64,000 bases of DNA from Paracoccus everestensis (GCF_021491915.1 NZ_CP090836.1:854501-918500); one strand, 5' to 3'. Shown: positions 26,416-35,692, counted from the first letter of the stretch. Numbers and translations are program-made. Notes: a model not told the origin generated them from the sequence alone.

Positions 26416-27162
26416 ATGGCAGATTACAACACGTACCGCACCACGCAGAGCGTCGGCGCCCGCCAAGCGGTCGTTGACGAAGGGCTGCGGGCCTACATGA
26501 ACAAGGTTTATGGGCTGATGGCGGTCGGCATGGGTGTAACCGCCGTCGCGGCCTATGGCGTCAGCACCGCTGCCGTCGATGCGTCGGGCCAACTGACGCA
26601 GCTTGGCTATGCGATCTATGCCTCGCCCCTGAAGTGGGTGATCATGTTCGCGCCGCTGCTGATGGTCTTCGCCTTCGGAGCGGCGTTGAACCGGCTGTCC
26701 ACGCAGGCCGCGACCGTCATGTTCTATGCCTTTGCGGCGCTGATGGGCCTGTCGATCAGCTCGATCTTCCTGGTCTATACCGACATGTCGATCGTGCAGA
26801 CCTTTGTGGTGACGGCCATTGCCTTTGCGGGCCTGTCGCTGTGGGGCTATACCACGAAAAAGAACCTGTCGGGCTGGGGCACCTTCCTGATCATGGGCGT
26901 GATCGGCCTGATCGTGGCGTCGATCGTGAACATCTTCCTGCAATCCTCGGCGATGCAGTTCGCGATCTCGGTCCTGGGCGTGCTGATCTTTGCGGGTCTG
27001 ACCGCCTATGACACGCAGCGCATCAAGAACACCTATCTGGAACTGGCTGGTTCGGACCGGGACTTCATCGGCAAGACCGCCATCATGGGCGCGCTGAGCC
27101 TGTATCTGAACTTCCTGAACCTGTTCATGTTCCTGCTGCAGTTCATGGGCAATCGCGAGTGA
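26416..27162 (+). CDS. Bax inhibitor-1/YccA family membrane protein
   Basis: The 248-residue protein has seven predicted membrane helices, starting VYGLMAVGMGVTAVAAYGV and ending with the family-typical GLTAYDTQRIKNTYLELAG and LSLYLNFLNLFMFLLQFMG. BI-1 proteins are proton-sensitive calcium leak channels in structural studies; bacterial YccA modulates FtsH. The ATG at 26416 is chosen because AGGGAGAG precedes it. A clear terminator follows at 27190. Confidence 0.93.
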   Translation: MADYNTYRTTQSVGARQAVVDEGLRAYMNKVYGLMAVGMGVTAVAAYGVSTAAVDASGQLTQLGYAIYASPLKWVIMFAPLLMVFAFGAALNRLSTQAATVMFYAFAALMGLSISSIFLVYTDMSIVQTFVVTAIAFAGLSLWGYTTKKNLSGWGTFLIMGVIGLIVASIVNIFLQSSAMQFAISVLGVLIFAGLTAYDTQRIKNTYLELAGSDRDFIGKTAIMGALSLYLNFLNLFMFLLQFMGNRE

Positions 27163-27189
27163 TCTTCGTAAACGCCTGACTGCATCGAA

Positions 27190-27215
27190 CCCCCGCCCGA
27201 CCGGCGGGGGTTTTT
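27190..27215 (+). terminator. Rho-independent terminator of the BI-1 gene
   Basis: CCCCCGCC (27190-27197), a 5-nt loop, GGCGGGGG (27203-27210) and TTTTT (27211-27215), 28 bp after the stop. Confidence 0.9.
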
Positions 27216-27220
27216 CGTTG

Positions 27221-27284
27221 CGCAAGTCCCGTCTTGCGTTCCGGTGCGTGGCCGGAACGGCAGGCCGCAGGCGGTTGGCCTGCC
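27221..27284 (+). promoter_or_regulatory. Structured leader of the NCS2 permease gene
   Basis: Three consecutive inverted repeats lie between the BI-1 terminator and the permease start: CGCAAG/CTTGCG (27221-27238), GTTCCGG/CCGGAAC (27238-27258) and GGCAGGCC/GGCCTGCC (27259-27284). They abut with almost no spacing, which suggests a folded mRNA leader. No known riboswitch signature is recognised by eye. Confidence 0.45.
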
Positions 27285-27332
27285 CACGGGGATGGGCTAA
27301 GCCCGCCGCCAGAATCATCACAAGAGAACACG

Positions 27333-28619
27333 ATGGGCTATTTTCCAACCTGGCGCCCAGCCACAGGCGCGACGGTTCTTCCCGACGAAAAGCTGCCATG
27401 GGCCGCAGCCGTCCCGATGAGCGTGCAGCATCTGCTGGCCATGTCGGGATCGACGATCCTGGCGCCGCTGATCATGGGATTCGATCCGAACGTGGCCGTG
27501 TTCTTTTCCGGCATCGGCACGCTGCTGTTCTTTTTCATCACAGGGGGGCGGGTGCCCAGTTACCTGGGATCGTCCTTCGCCTTCATCGCCGTGGTCATGG
27601 CCGCGACGGGCTTTGCGGGCGGCGGGACAAACCCGAACATCGGCGTGGCCCTGGGCGGGATCATCGCGGCAGGGCTGGTCTATGCGGTGATCGGCCTGAT
27701 CGTGATGGCGGCAGGCACCGGATGGGTGGAACGGCTGATGCCGCCCGCCGTTACCGGGGCGATCGGGGTGTCCATCGGGCTGAACCTGGCGCCCGTTGCC
27801 GTAGGGCAGTTGAAGGGCAGCATGGCGCATCTGGGCATCGCGCTTGCCACCGTGCTGTGCATGGCGATGGTGTCGGCCTATGGCACGCGCACGACGCGAC
27901 GGATCGCGGTGCTGATCGCGCTGGCCTTTGGATATGGGCTGGTGCTGGTCGTGGGCAACGGCGCGGGCATCGTGCCGGGCATCGACTTTGCGCGGGTGGG
28001 ACAGGTGCCCTGGTTCGGGATGCCCAATTTCACCGCGCCGCAGTTCGACTGGACCGCGATCAGCATGATCGCCCCCGTGGCAGTTGTCCTGGTGGCCGAG
28101 AACCTGGGCCATATCAAGGCGCTTGGCGCGATCACCGGGCAGAACATGGACCGTTACATCGGGCGCGGCTTCTTGGGCGACGGGCTTGCCACGATGATCG
28201 CCGGGGCAGGGGGCGGGACCGGGGTCACGACCTATGCCGAAAACATCGGCGTGATGGCGATGACCCGCGTTTATTCGACGCTGATCTTTCCAATAGCGGC
28301 CGTGGCCGCGATCATCCTGGGCCTGTCGCCCAAGTTCGGCGCGATCCTGCAGACCATCCCCGCGCCGGTGCTGGCGGGGCTGGCCGTGTCGGTGTTTGGC
28401 CTGATTGCCAGCGCCATGGCGCGCATCTGGGTCGATAACCGGGTGGATTTCTCGGACCCGCGCAACCTGTTCACGGTGGGCGTGGCGCTGATCCTGGGGG
28501 CGGGGGATTTCACCGTCACCATCGGCGGCTTTGCCCTGGGCGGCATCGGCACGTCGACGCTGGCCGCCCTGGTGATCTATCAGCTTCTGGGCATCGGCCG
28601 CGACCGGCGCGCGGCCTGA
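27333..28619 (+). CDS. Uracil/xanthine permease, NCS2 family
   Basis: The 428-residue inner-membrane nucleobase:proton symporter starts MGYFPTWRPATG. Family motifs are VQHLLAMSGSTILAPLIMGF near the start, and AENLGHIKALGAITGQNMD and GAGGGTGVTTYAENIGVMAMTRV for the substrate and conformational motifs. The VTTYAEN segment suits the uracil branch (UraA/RutG) better than xanthine carriers. A shadow frame covers the same region. The next gene is convergent, 6 bp away. Confidence 0.92.
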   Translation: MGYFPTWRPATGATVLPDEKLPWAAAVPMSVQHLLAMSGSTILAPLIMGFDPNVAVFFSGIGTLLFFFITGGRVPSYLGSSFAFIAVVMAATGFAGGGTNPNIGVALGGIIAAGLVYAVIGLIVMAAGTGWVERLMPPAVTGAIGVSIGLNLAPVAVGQLKGSMAHLGIALATVLCMAMVSAYGTRTTRRIAVLIALAFGYGLVLVVGNGAGIVPGIDFARVGQVPWFGMPNFTAPQFDWTAISMIAPVAVVLVAENLGHIKALGAITGQNMDRYIGRGFLGDGLATMIAGAGGGTGVTTYAENIGVMAMTRVYSTLIFPIAAVAAIILGLSPKFGAILQTIPAPVLAGLAVSVFGLIASAMARIWVDNRVDFSDPRNLFTVGVALILGAGDFTVTIGGFALGGIGTSTLAALVIYQLLGIGRDRRAA

Positions 28620-28625
28620 TCCCCC

Positions 28626-29897
28626 TCAGGCTTCGGCAAGCTGCGACACCAGCAGCTTGTCGATCCGGCGGCCGTCAAGGTCCACCACCTCGATCTGCCA
28701 GCCCGATACGGTGATGCGCGCGCCCACGTCGGGCAGAACGCCCGCCCGGTCCAAGACCAGGCCCGCGACGGATTCATAGCTGCGATCCTCGGGCAGGCTG
28801 ATGCCGATCATCTCGGCGAACTCGTCCGCAGGCATCCAGCCCGCCACCAGCCAACTGCCGTCGTCGCGCTGCACGGCCTTGGGTTCGTCGTCGCCGGGTT
28901 CGGGAAAATCGCCCGCGATTGCCTCCAGCAGGTCCATCGCCGTCACGACGCCTTCGAAATGCCCGTATTCATCATAGACTAGCAGCATATGGGCAGGGCT
29001 GGCCTTCAATTCCTCGATCACGTTCAGGGCGGGCAACCCTTCGCGGATCACCGGCACCTCCTGCACCAGGGGGCGCAGGTCGGTCACATCCTCGGACAAG
29101 AGATCGCGCAGGGTGATCACGCCGATGATGTTGTCGTCGGATCCGTCGCGCACCAGCAGGCGCGACCGGCGGCTGTCGCGGAACCGTTGCAGAACCTCGG
29201 TCGCGGGATCGGCCACATCGACCGTCTCGACCTCGTGGCGGGGCGTCATCAGGCCACGGGCGGACCGGTCGGCGATGCGCATGACGCCTGCGATCATCTC
29301 GGTCTCGGCGGGTTCGATCACGCCTGCGGTGCGCGCCTCGGACAGCATGACGCGGATTTCCTCGTCCGAGATGCCGCGGTCGGATTCGCCGGATTGCCCC
29401 AGCAGGCGCAGAACGACATTGCCCGACTTGTCCAGGATCCAGACGATCGGCGCGGCGATGCGCGAAATGAACAGGATCAGCGGCGAAATGCGGCTGGCGA
29501 CCCCTTCGGGCGACCGCAGGGCGATCTGCTTGGGGACCAGTTCGCCGATGATCAGCGACAGATAGGTGATCAGCACGACCACGCCGCCGACCCCCAAGGC
29601 CTGGGACAGCGCAGGCGAAAGCCCGTTGGCGATCAGCAGCGCCGACAATCGCGCGCCAAGCGTCGCCCCCGAGATCGCGCCCGACAGCACCCCCACCAGG
29701 GTGATGCCGATCTGCACGCTGGACAGGAAACGGCCCGGTTCGGTTCCCAGATCCAGGGCGATTTCGGCCCCCCGGCTGCCTTCGGCGGCCATGACCTTCA
29801 ACCGCGCGGGGCGGGCGGACACGATGGCCAGTTCCGACATGGCCAGGACGCCGTTGAACATCGTCAAAAGCAGGACGATGAGAATTTCCAGAAGCAT
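28626..29897 (-). CDS. CNNM/CorC (HlyC) family membrane protein
   Basis: The 423-residue protein has a DUF21/CNNM membrane domain (MLLEILIVLLLTMFNGVLAM, VVVLITYLSLIIGELVPKQIAL), two CBS domains (~215-330; GLMTPRHEVETVDV, LLVYDEYGHFEGVVTAMDLLEA) and a C-terminal CorC_HlyC domain (SWLVAGWMPADEF, VVDLDGRRIDKLLV). Members are linked to Mg2+/Co2+ efflux or resistance. The word hemolysin in old names is not supported. Convergent with the permease. Confidence 0.92.
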   Translation of the reverse strand: MLLEILIVLLLTMFNGVLAMSELAIVSARPARLKVMAAEGSRGAEIALDLGTEPGRFLSSVQIGITLVGVLSGAISGATLGARLSALLIANGLSPALSQALGVGGVVVLITYLSLIIGELVPKQIALRSPEGVASRISPLILFISRIAAPIVWILDKSGNVVLRLLGQSGESDRGISDEEIRVMLSEARTAGVIEPAETEMIAGVMRIADRSARGLMTPRHEVETVDVADPATEVLQRFRDSRRSRLLVRDGSDDNIIGVITLRDLLSEDVTDLRPLVQEVPVIREGLPALNVIEELKASPAHMLLVYDEYGHFEGVVTAMDLLEAIAGDFPEPGDDEPKAVQRDDGSWLVAGWMPADEFAEMIGISLPEDRSYESVAGLVLDRAGVLPDVGARITVSGWQIEVVDLDGRRIDKLLVSQLAEA

Positions 29898-29992
29898 CGG
29901 TTCACTTTATCCAACAGGTCAGGCTTTTCGCAATCTGCACGATGCGCGCGCCGGTGCAAAGGCATGAAGGCGCCTGCCGGACAGAATCAGCA

Positions 29993-30020
29993 GGCAAGGC
30001 GCCCCTGCAGACGCCTTGCC
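29993..30020 (-). terminator. Hairpin after terC
   Basis: GGCAAGGCG (29993-30001) pairs perfectly with CGCCTTGCC (30012-30020) around a 10-nt loop, 12 bp after the terC stop. No T-run is seen. Confidence 0.5.
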
Positions 30021-30032
30021 GGTGGTTTCGTG

Positions 30033-31034
30033 TTATTCCCCCGCGGGATGCGAGGAAATCGCTTCGGGATTGTTTCCGTTGGTTTTCCACAGGGAAAACA
30101 CGACGCCCGCGCCCAGGATCGCAAACGTGATGCCCAGCGACCAGGTCGGCGGGAATTTTTCCCAGCCCATCAGGTCGGCGATGAAGATCTTGGACCCGAT
30201 GAACACCAGCAGCAGCGACAATGCGTATTTCAGATAGGCAAAGCGGTGCAGGATCGCGGCAAGCGCGAAATACAGCGCCCGCAAGCCCAGGATCGCGAAG
30301 ATGTTCGAGGTATAGACGATATAGGGATCGGTCGTGATCGTGAACACGGCAGGCACCGAGTCCACGGCAAAGACCAGATCCGCGATCTCGATCATCACCA
30401 GGGCCAGCAGAAGGGGGGTGGCAAAGCGGACAAGCTTGCCGGTCCTGGGATCGGGCTGCTTGACGATGAAGCTGTTGCCATGCAGCTCGTCGGTCACGCG
30501 AAAGCGTTTGCGCATGAACTGGACCAGCTTGTTGCCGCTGAGGTCATGGGATGCCTCGTCGACGAACAGCATCTTGATGCCGGTAAAGATCAGGAAGACC
30601 GCGAACACATACAGCACCCAGCTGTAATGTTCGACAAGGGTCGCGCCCAGGCCGATCATGATGCCGCGCAGCACGATCACGCCCAGGATACCCCAGAACA
30701 GCACGCGGTGCTGGTATTCGCGAGGAATGGCGAAAAAGCCGAAGATCAGCGCGATGACAAAGATGTTGTCCATCGCCAGGGTCTTTTCGACCACAAAAGC
30801 CGTCAGGTACTGGGCGGCGGGTTCGGTCCCCATCTGCCAATACACGAAGCCCGCGAATGACAGGCCCAGGATGATATACATGGCCGACATCCGCAGGCTT
30901 TCCGCCACGCCGATCTGGTGGTCGTCCTTGTGCAGCACGCCCAGGTCAAAGGCCAGAAGCGCGATCACCACGCCAATGAACAGCAGCCACATCCACAGCG
31001 GCTTGCCCAGGACCATCAATAACAGAAATTCCAT
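30033..31034 (-). CDS. TerC/Alx family integral membrane protein
   Basis: The 333-residue protein has about nine membrane helices and the TerC acidic motifs FVVEKTLAMDNIFVIALIFGFF and VMIEIADLVFAVDSVPAVFTITTDPYIVY. Family members are connected with manganese export, tellurite resistance or metalation of exported proteins. The ATG at 31034 follows GAGGGC; the longer frame adds an unlikely leader. A 20-bp palindrome lies ~62 bp upstream. Divergent from the epimerase gene. Confidence 0.93.
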   Translation of the reverse strand: MEFLLLMVLGKPLWMWLLFIGVVIALLAFDLGVLHKDDHQIGVAESLRMSAMYIILGLSFAGFVYWQMGTEPAAQYLTAFVVEKTLAMDNIFVIALIFGFFAIPREYQHRVLFWGILGVIVLRGIMIGLGATLVEHYSWVLYVFAVFLIFTGIKMLFVDEASHDLSGNKLVQFMRKRFRVTDELHGNSFIVKQPDPRTGKLVRFATPLLLALVMIEIADLVFAVDSVPAVFTITTDPYIVYTSNIFAILGLRALYFALAAILHRFAYLKYALSLLLVFIGSKIFIADLMGWEKFPPTWSLGITFAILGAGVVFSLWKTNGNNPEAISSHPAGE

Positions 31035-31095
31035 CTTGCCCTCATCGTTGCTGGTTGTGCTTCGATGCCAAGGACTTCGTGAAACAGGGCCAATT

Positions 31096-31115
31096 GCATC
31101 GAGCACGCTCGATGC
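31096..31115. promoter_or_regulatory. Palindrome in the terC/epimerase divergent spacer
   Basis: GCATCGAGC (31096-31104), AC, GCTCGATGC (31107-31115) is a 9+9-bp inverted repeat in a 244-bp spacer. It may be an operator or a leader hairpin of terC. Nothing else recognisable is seen in the spacer. Confidence 0.4.
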
Positions 31116-31278
31116 GGTTCCGACATCACGACATTGCCTGTCGCCAGAGGGGCCCGGTTCCGCTGCGTGCAGAAGTGGCGCGGCGCGGCGCGGATTGCAA
31201 GAGGGATATCACGAAATCGTTTGCAAGCCGGCGGGGGCAGAGGCAATTTCCGCCCAAGTCAGGGACAGAGGGCCGCAC

Positions 31279-32517
31279 ATGGAACGGGCAGAACTGGCAT
31301 CCGGGGGCGACGGCACATGGCTGCATGATCCGCGGCATCGCGCCTATCTGGTCCGCGATGCCGCGCGGTTGCTGGATTTCTTCGACGCAAGCGCCGGGCC
31401 GGATGGTGGTTTCGTCATGCTGGACCACGCGGGGCAGCCCATGCCGGGCAGCGTGCAGGAATTGCACGCGACGACGCGGCTGGTCCATTCCCACGCCCTG
31501 GGCCACCTGGCCGGGCGCCCGGACCGGGCGGGCATCATCGACCGGGGGATGGACAGCCTTTGGCGCGCGCATCGCGACGACCGGCACGGTGGTTATGTCT
31601 GGTCACTGCACGGCGGGGCGGTGGCGGACGGGACCAAGCTGGCCTATGGCCATGTCTTCGTGCTGCTGGCCGCATCCAGCGCGAAACTGGCAGGCCACCC
31701 GGACGCCGACCGCCTGCTGGCCGACATTTCGCAAGTGCTGGACGATCGGTTCTGGGACGCCCGGGCGGGGCTGTTCCGCGACGAATTCACCCGCGACTGG
31801 CAGGTCTTTTCAACCTATCGCGGCATGAACGCCAATATGCACGGGGTCGAGGCATTGCTGGCCGCCCACGAAGCCACGGGCGAGGGGGAATACCTGCGTC
31901 GCGCGGGCGGGAGCCTGGATTTCTTCATCAGCGGGCAGGCCGCCGCGCATGGCTGGCGCATCCCAGAACATTACGATGCCAACTGGCGGCCCGATCCCAC
32001 ATACGAGGGCAACCCGATGTTCCGCCCGGCCGGCACCACGCCTGGCCATTCCTTTGAAATGGCGCGGTTGCTGCTGCAATACTGGGATCTGGCAGGGCGG
32101 CCGGATACGGAGGCCACCGAACAGGCGCGGCTGCTGGTGGACAGGGCGCTGCGCGACGCCTGGCTGCCGGGGGGCGGGCTGGCCTATACGCTCGACGCAA
32201 GCGGCGGCGTGGCCCGGGCCGATCGTTACTGGTGGCCCGTGACCGAAGCGATCGGGGCGCTTGCGGCGCTGATCAAGCTGGACCCGCGCCCCGAGGACGA
32301 GGACTGGTATCGCCGGCTGTGGCGCTTTGCCGATGCGCATCTGATCGACCATGACCGGGGCGGCTGGTTCCCGGAACCGGACGGACCGGCAGCAGGCGGG
32401 CAGTTCGCAGGCAAGCCCGACATCTATCACGCCTTGCAGGCGGACCTGTTTCCCCTGGTTCCCGGCCTGTCGCGCCTTTCCGCCGCCCTGGCACAGGCCA
32501 AGCCCATGAAATCCTGA
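31279..32517 (+). CDS. N-acylglucosamine 2-epimerase (AGE) family isomerase
   Basis: The 412-residue protein should form an (alpha/alpha)6 barrel. Motifs include TTRLVHSHALGHLAG, GGYVWSLHGG, TYRGMNANMHGVEALLAAHEATG with a catalytic-region His, PGHSFEMARLLLQY with the second His, and DRYWWPVTEAIGAL. The family interconverts aldose/ketose pairs or epimerises sugars (mannose isomerase, sulfoquinovose isomerase YihS, renin-binding AGE); the substrate is not clear. ATG at 31279 with GAGGG upstream. Confidence 0.87.
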   Translation: MERAELASGGDGTWLHDPRHRAYLVRDAARLLDFFDASAGPDGGFVMLDHAGQPMPGSVQELHATTRLVHSHALGHLAGRPDRAGIIDRGMDSLWRAHRDDRHGGYVWSLHGGAVADGTKLAYGHVFVLLAASSAKLAGHPDADRLLADISQVLDDRFWDARAGLFRDEFTRDWQVFSTYRGMNANMHGVEALLAAHEATGEGEYLRRAGGSLDFFISGQAAAHGWRIPEHYDANWRPDPTYEGNPMFRPAGTTPGHSFEMARLLLQYWDLAGRPDTEATEQARLLVDRALRDAWLPGGGLAYTLDASGGVARADRYWWPVTEAIGALAALIKLDPRPEDEDWYRRLWRFADAHLIDHDRGGWFPEPDGPAAGGQFAGKPDIYHALQADLFPLVPGLSRLSAALAQAKPMKS

Positions 32518-32587
32518 TCCGGGGGTGCAATTCCTGTCCGGGGTCTTATTTACGCCCTGAACGGACAGGCAAGGACAAGACGACCGG

Positions 32588-34006
32588 ATGCTTCAGCAAA
32601 GTGGTTTCGCAGGCCCGATCCTGCATTTTCGGGGCTGCGATGCCGATGGGGTCCATCTTGCGGCGATCACCGTCCGGCCCGAGGCCGCGCCCCCGCCCGG
32701 CGCGGTCACGACAGGGGGCGGGGCGGTGCAGCCCGTGCTGCTGGCCCAGGTTGCCGGGTTGTCGGTCTGGCGGCATGATTTCACCTTGGCCGAGGCGGAG
32801 GGGGGATATGCCCTGGACGGGCGCGATCATCCCGTCGCTACACGGCTGGATGGCGATATCCGCATCGCCTTCGTATCCTGCAACGGCGAGGAAAACGGCG
32901 ATCTGGACCGCGAGGGGGCGGAGCGCAACCTGATGTGGGCGCGGCTGCGGGCCGATCATGCCCGCGCGCCCTTTGCCCTGCTGCTGCAAGGGGGCGACCA
33001 GATCTATGCCGACGAGGCGACGCACGGCCACTCCCTGTCCGACGGCTGGCCCGACCGGATCCCCGACGATCCCGCGCCCGCTGATCTGGACGGCCTGACG
33101 CGCCATCTGGAACGCCGGTTCGTCCAGCGTTACCTGATGGTGCTGGCGGCGGAGGGCTGCGCCGACCTGTTCGCCAGTGTGCCGTCCTTGTCCGTCTGGG
33201 ACGATCACGACATCTGCGACGGCTGGGGTTCGCTGCCGGAAAGCCGCACGGGTTCTGCGGTGGGGCAGGCGCTGTTCTCGGTGGCGCGGCGGATGTATCT
33301 GCTGTTCCAGCATGGTGCGACCGATGCCGATGTGCCCGCGCTGTTCATGGATCCGACCGGCCGGAACCTTTGCTGGCGGCGCGACCTGCCGGGGGTCACG
33401 CTGTTCGCCCCCGACCTGCGGTCGGAACGCCACCGCCACCGGGTGATGGGGGATGCGGGCTGGCAGGCGGTCGAATCGCTGCGGCCTGCGGGCGATCATG
33501 TCTTCATGCTGTCCAGCGTGCCGTTGCTGGGACCGCGCCTGTCGCTGGCCGAGACGGTGCTGATGGCGATCCCCCGGATGCAGCATTACGAGGACGACCT
33601 GCGCGACCAGTGGCAAAGCCATGCCCATCGCGACGAATGGCGCCGGATGCTGTCCCAAGTCCTGCGGATGCGCAAGCAGGCGCCGGTCACGATCCTGTCG
33701 GGCGAGATCCACCTGGCCACCCGGGCCGAGATGGGACCAGAGGAAACCCTGATCCACCAGCTTGTTGCGTCAGGCATTTCGCACCGCGCGCCGCCCAGGG
33801 GCTATGCCAGGGCACTGGGATTGTTCGCGGGCCTGGGGGACGCGCCCTTGCAGGGCCACCCGATCCGCATCAAGCCGCTGCCGGGCCAGAAGCATCGCTA
33901 TGTCGCGGAACGCAACTATTTGGTGCTGGACCGCAGGGCAGGGCGGTGGCAGGCGGTCTGGCATCTGGAAGACAGCGGCCTGACCCCGCCGCTGGCGCTG
34001 GACTAG
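32588..34006 (+). CDS. PhoD-like metallophosphatase
   Basis: The 472-residue protein has metallophosphatase signatures: AFVSCNGEENGD, LLLQGGDQIYADEA (metal Asp), LSVWDDHDICDGWG (metal Asp, His) and ILSGEIHLATRAE near the end (GxxH-type). This is the PhoD alkaline phosphatase/phospholipase D group, but without a signal peptide, so it is probably cytoplasmic. Substrate unknown. Its stop overlaps the tail of the convergent aspartic protease gene by 4 bp. Confidence 0.85.
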   Translation: MLQQSGFAGPILHFRGCDADGVHLAAITVRPEAAPPPGAVTTGGGAVQPVLLAQVAGLSVWRHDFTLAEAEGGYALDGRDHPVATRLDGDIRIAFVSCNGEENGDLDREGAERNLMWARLRADHARAPFALLLQGGDQIYADEATHGHSLSDGWPDRIPDDPAPADLDGLTRHLERRFVQRYLMVLAAEGCADLFASVPSLSVWDDHDICDGWGSLPESRTGSAVGQALFSVARRMYLLFQHGATDADVPALFMDPTGRNLCWRRDLPGVTLFAPDLRSERHRHRVMGDAGWQAVESLRPAGDHVFMLSSVPLLGPRLSLAETVLMAIPRMQHYEDDLRDQWQSHAHRDEWRRMLSQVLRMRKQAPVTILSGEIHLATRAEMGPEETLIHQLVASGISHRAPPRGYARALGLFAGLGDAPLQGHPIRIKPLPGQKHRYVAERNYLVLDRRAGRWQAVWHLEDSGLTPPLALD

Positions 34007-34572
34007 CGTTCCAGGATCAGCAGGTCGCCCTCGAAGCTGACGCGGGCAAAAGTGCGCAGATAGGACATCCCCAGCAGCGACCCGTCCAGGTCGGCGCCGA
34101 TCACCCAGGCCCGGACATTGCGGTCCAGGATGTCGCTGATGGCGATTTCGTCGATGGTGACGGGGGCCGTCTGGACCCGGCCGTTCGCGGTCATGGCGGT
34201 GCCGACATAGGCCAGGCCGTCCGGGTCAAGCCCCACGCGCCGCGCATCCGCCGGGCCAAGCGCGATCGAGGATGCGCCGGTATCGACCATGAACCGCACG
34301 GGTTCCCCGTTCACCTGCGCGGTCAGGTGGAAATGGCCGTCGCGGCCCACCGGAATCTCGATCCGGCCGCCTTCAAGCACCTGCTGGCGGGGGGCGTTGC
34401 CTTCGATATACCAGTCCGCGGCCAGGGTGGCGCCGGCAAAGATGACCGCCCACAGCATGAGCTGGCGCAGCACCTGCCCGCCGCGCCCCGCAAGTTCAAA
34501 GATCATCGCCCCGCCGATCACCAGCAGCAGGACGCCATAGAAAACCAGTTGCATCGTGTCGTCGTCGGTCAT
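34003..34572 (-). CDS. Membrane-anchored retropepsin-like aspartic protease (TIGR02281 type)
   Basis: The 189-residue protein has two N-terminal membrane helices (LVFYGVLLLVIGGAMIFEL, LMLWAVIFAGATLAADWYI) followed by a single-lobe aspartic protease domain with the active-site motif FMVDTGASSIAL and a second conserved strand DGSLLGMSYLRTF. It would act as a dimer on the periplasmic side. Substrates are not known. Its start overlaps the marC stop by four bases, so the two are one transcript. Confidence 0.88.
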   Translation of the reverse strand: MTDDDTMQLVFYGVLLLVIGGAMIFELAGRGGQVLRQLMLWAVIFAGATLAADWYIEGNAPRQQVLEGGRIEIPVGRDGHFHLTAQVNGEPVRFMVDTGASSIALGPADARRVGLDPDGLAYVGTAMTANGRVQTAPVTIDEIAISDILDRNVRAWVIGADLDGSLLGMSYLRTFARVSFEGDLLILER

Positions 34573-35189
34573 GGAAACAACCCCGATCCCTTCAGCCCGT
34601 CGATCACGAACTGCACCGAAAGCGCGGCCAGCAGCATCCCCAGCAACCGCGTGACGACCATCACCCCCGTGCGGCCAAGCGCATGGGCTAGGGGCGTGGC
34701 GACGACAAACAGCACCATCGCGATGCCCAGAACCGACAGCATCACCAGGTTCACCATGACCAAGTGGCCGATCCCCGGCGCCTCGCCCATCAGAAGGATC
34801 ATCGTGGCAAGCGCCCCCGGTCCCGCCAGCAGCGGCATGGCCAGCGGAAAGACCGACGGGTCGTGGTGCAGCGGATCGCCGTCGCCCTGGTTCTCGCGCC
34901 GCTCGGTCCTGCGCTCGAACAGCATGTCAAGCGCCGTCAGGAACAGCAGCAATCCCCCCGCGATGCGAAAGGCGGAAATCGAGATGCCGATAGCCCCCAG
35001 GATCGATTCGCCCGCCAGCCCGAAGATCGTCATCAGCACCGCCGCGATCACCAGGGCGCGAAACCCGATGCGGCGGCGCTGCGCCGCACCCATTCCGGGC
35101 GTCAGCGCGATAAAGACCGGCGCCAGCCCCACGGGGTCGATCACCACGAACAGCGTGACAAAGGCGGTCAGATACAACGACAGATCCAT
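34569..35189 (-). CDS. MarC family integral membrane protein
   Basis: The 206-residue protein has six hydrophobic segments and the family start LYLTAFVTLFVVIDPVGLAPVF, with the duplicated MPLLAGPGALATMILLM. Despite the name, MarC has no proven role in multiple antibiotic resistance. The ATG at 35189 is preferred over the longer frame because the hydrophobic domain begins there. Divergent from tatA. Confidence 0.9.
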   Translation of the reverse strand: MDLSLYLTAFVTLFVVIDPVGLAPVFIALTPGMGAAQRRRIGFRALVIAAVLMTIFGLAGESILGAIGISISAFRIAGGLLLFLTALDMLFERRTERRENQGDGDPLHHDPSVFPLAMPLLAGPGALATMILLMGEAPGIGHLVMVNLVMLSVLGIAMVLFVVATPLAHALGRTGVMVVTRLLGMLLAALSVQFVIDGLKGSGLFP

Positions 35190-35392
35190 GACCGCCTTAT
35201 CGCCCGCACGCCCGGCCCTGCCAAGCCAGGCGGCCGGGGGCAGGCTCCTCAAAATAACGTCACTTTGTTCCAGATTAATGACGAAGGCGCCGAATCATGG
35301 CAGGTGGGGTTTCGCTGCGGGGGCGAAGGTCCTATATTCCGCAGATTGGTTGAACCCAGGTCATTGGCCTGACTCTGGAACGGAGAACTGAA

Positions 35393-35665
35393 ATGCATAT
35401 GCCGTCCCCCATGGCACTGCTCGTCATCGCCATCGTGGTCCTGGTCCTGTTCGGCCGCGGCAAGGTTTCCTCGCTGATGGGTGAATTCGGCAAGGGCATC
35501 ACCGCCTTCAAGAAGGGCATCAACGACGGCAATGCCGAAGTGAATGCCGAGCGCCCCGTGGTTGTGGAGAAGACCGTCCAGCCGGTCCAGCCGGTGCAAT
35601 CGGTCCAGCCCGTCCCCGGCACCGAGGCCCGCGACGTGACCCCGCACAACGAACCCCGCGTCTGA
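35393..35665 (+). CDS. tatA: Sec-independent translocase subunit TatA
   Basis: The 90-residue protein has one N-terminal membrane helix (MALLVIAIVVLVLFG), the FGRGKVSSLMGEFGKGITAF hinge and amphipathic helix, and a polar tail with VQPVQ repeats. TatA oligomers form the pore for folded twin-arginine proteins. The N-terminus MHMPSP differs from the usual MGGLS-type start. GGAG precedes the ATG. First gene of tatABC; the 203-bp spacer to marC presumably holds the promoter. Confidence 0.93.
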   Translation: MHMPSPMALLVIAIVVLVLFGRGKVSSLMGEFGKGITAFKKGINDGNAEVNAERPVVVEKTVQPVQPVQSVQPVPGTEARDVTPHNEPRV

Positions 35666-35692
35666 TCCCGAAACCGGGACAAGGGTTCCAGA

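Noticed and set aside
28989..30860. 623-codon plus-strand frame across CorC and terC
   Set aside because: His/Gln/Arg/Asp-rich antisense translation of two recognisable membrane protein genes.
31035..31278. Possible yybP-ykoY manganese riboswitch upstream of terC
   Set aside because: The conserved core could not be found on either strand by eye; only a simple palindrome is present.
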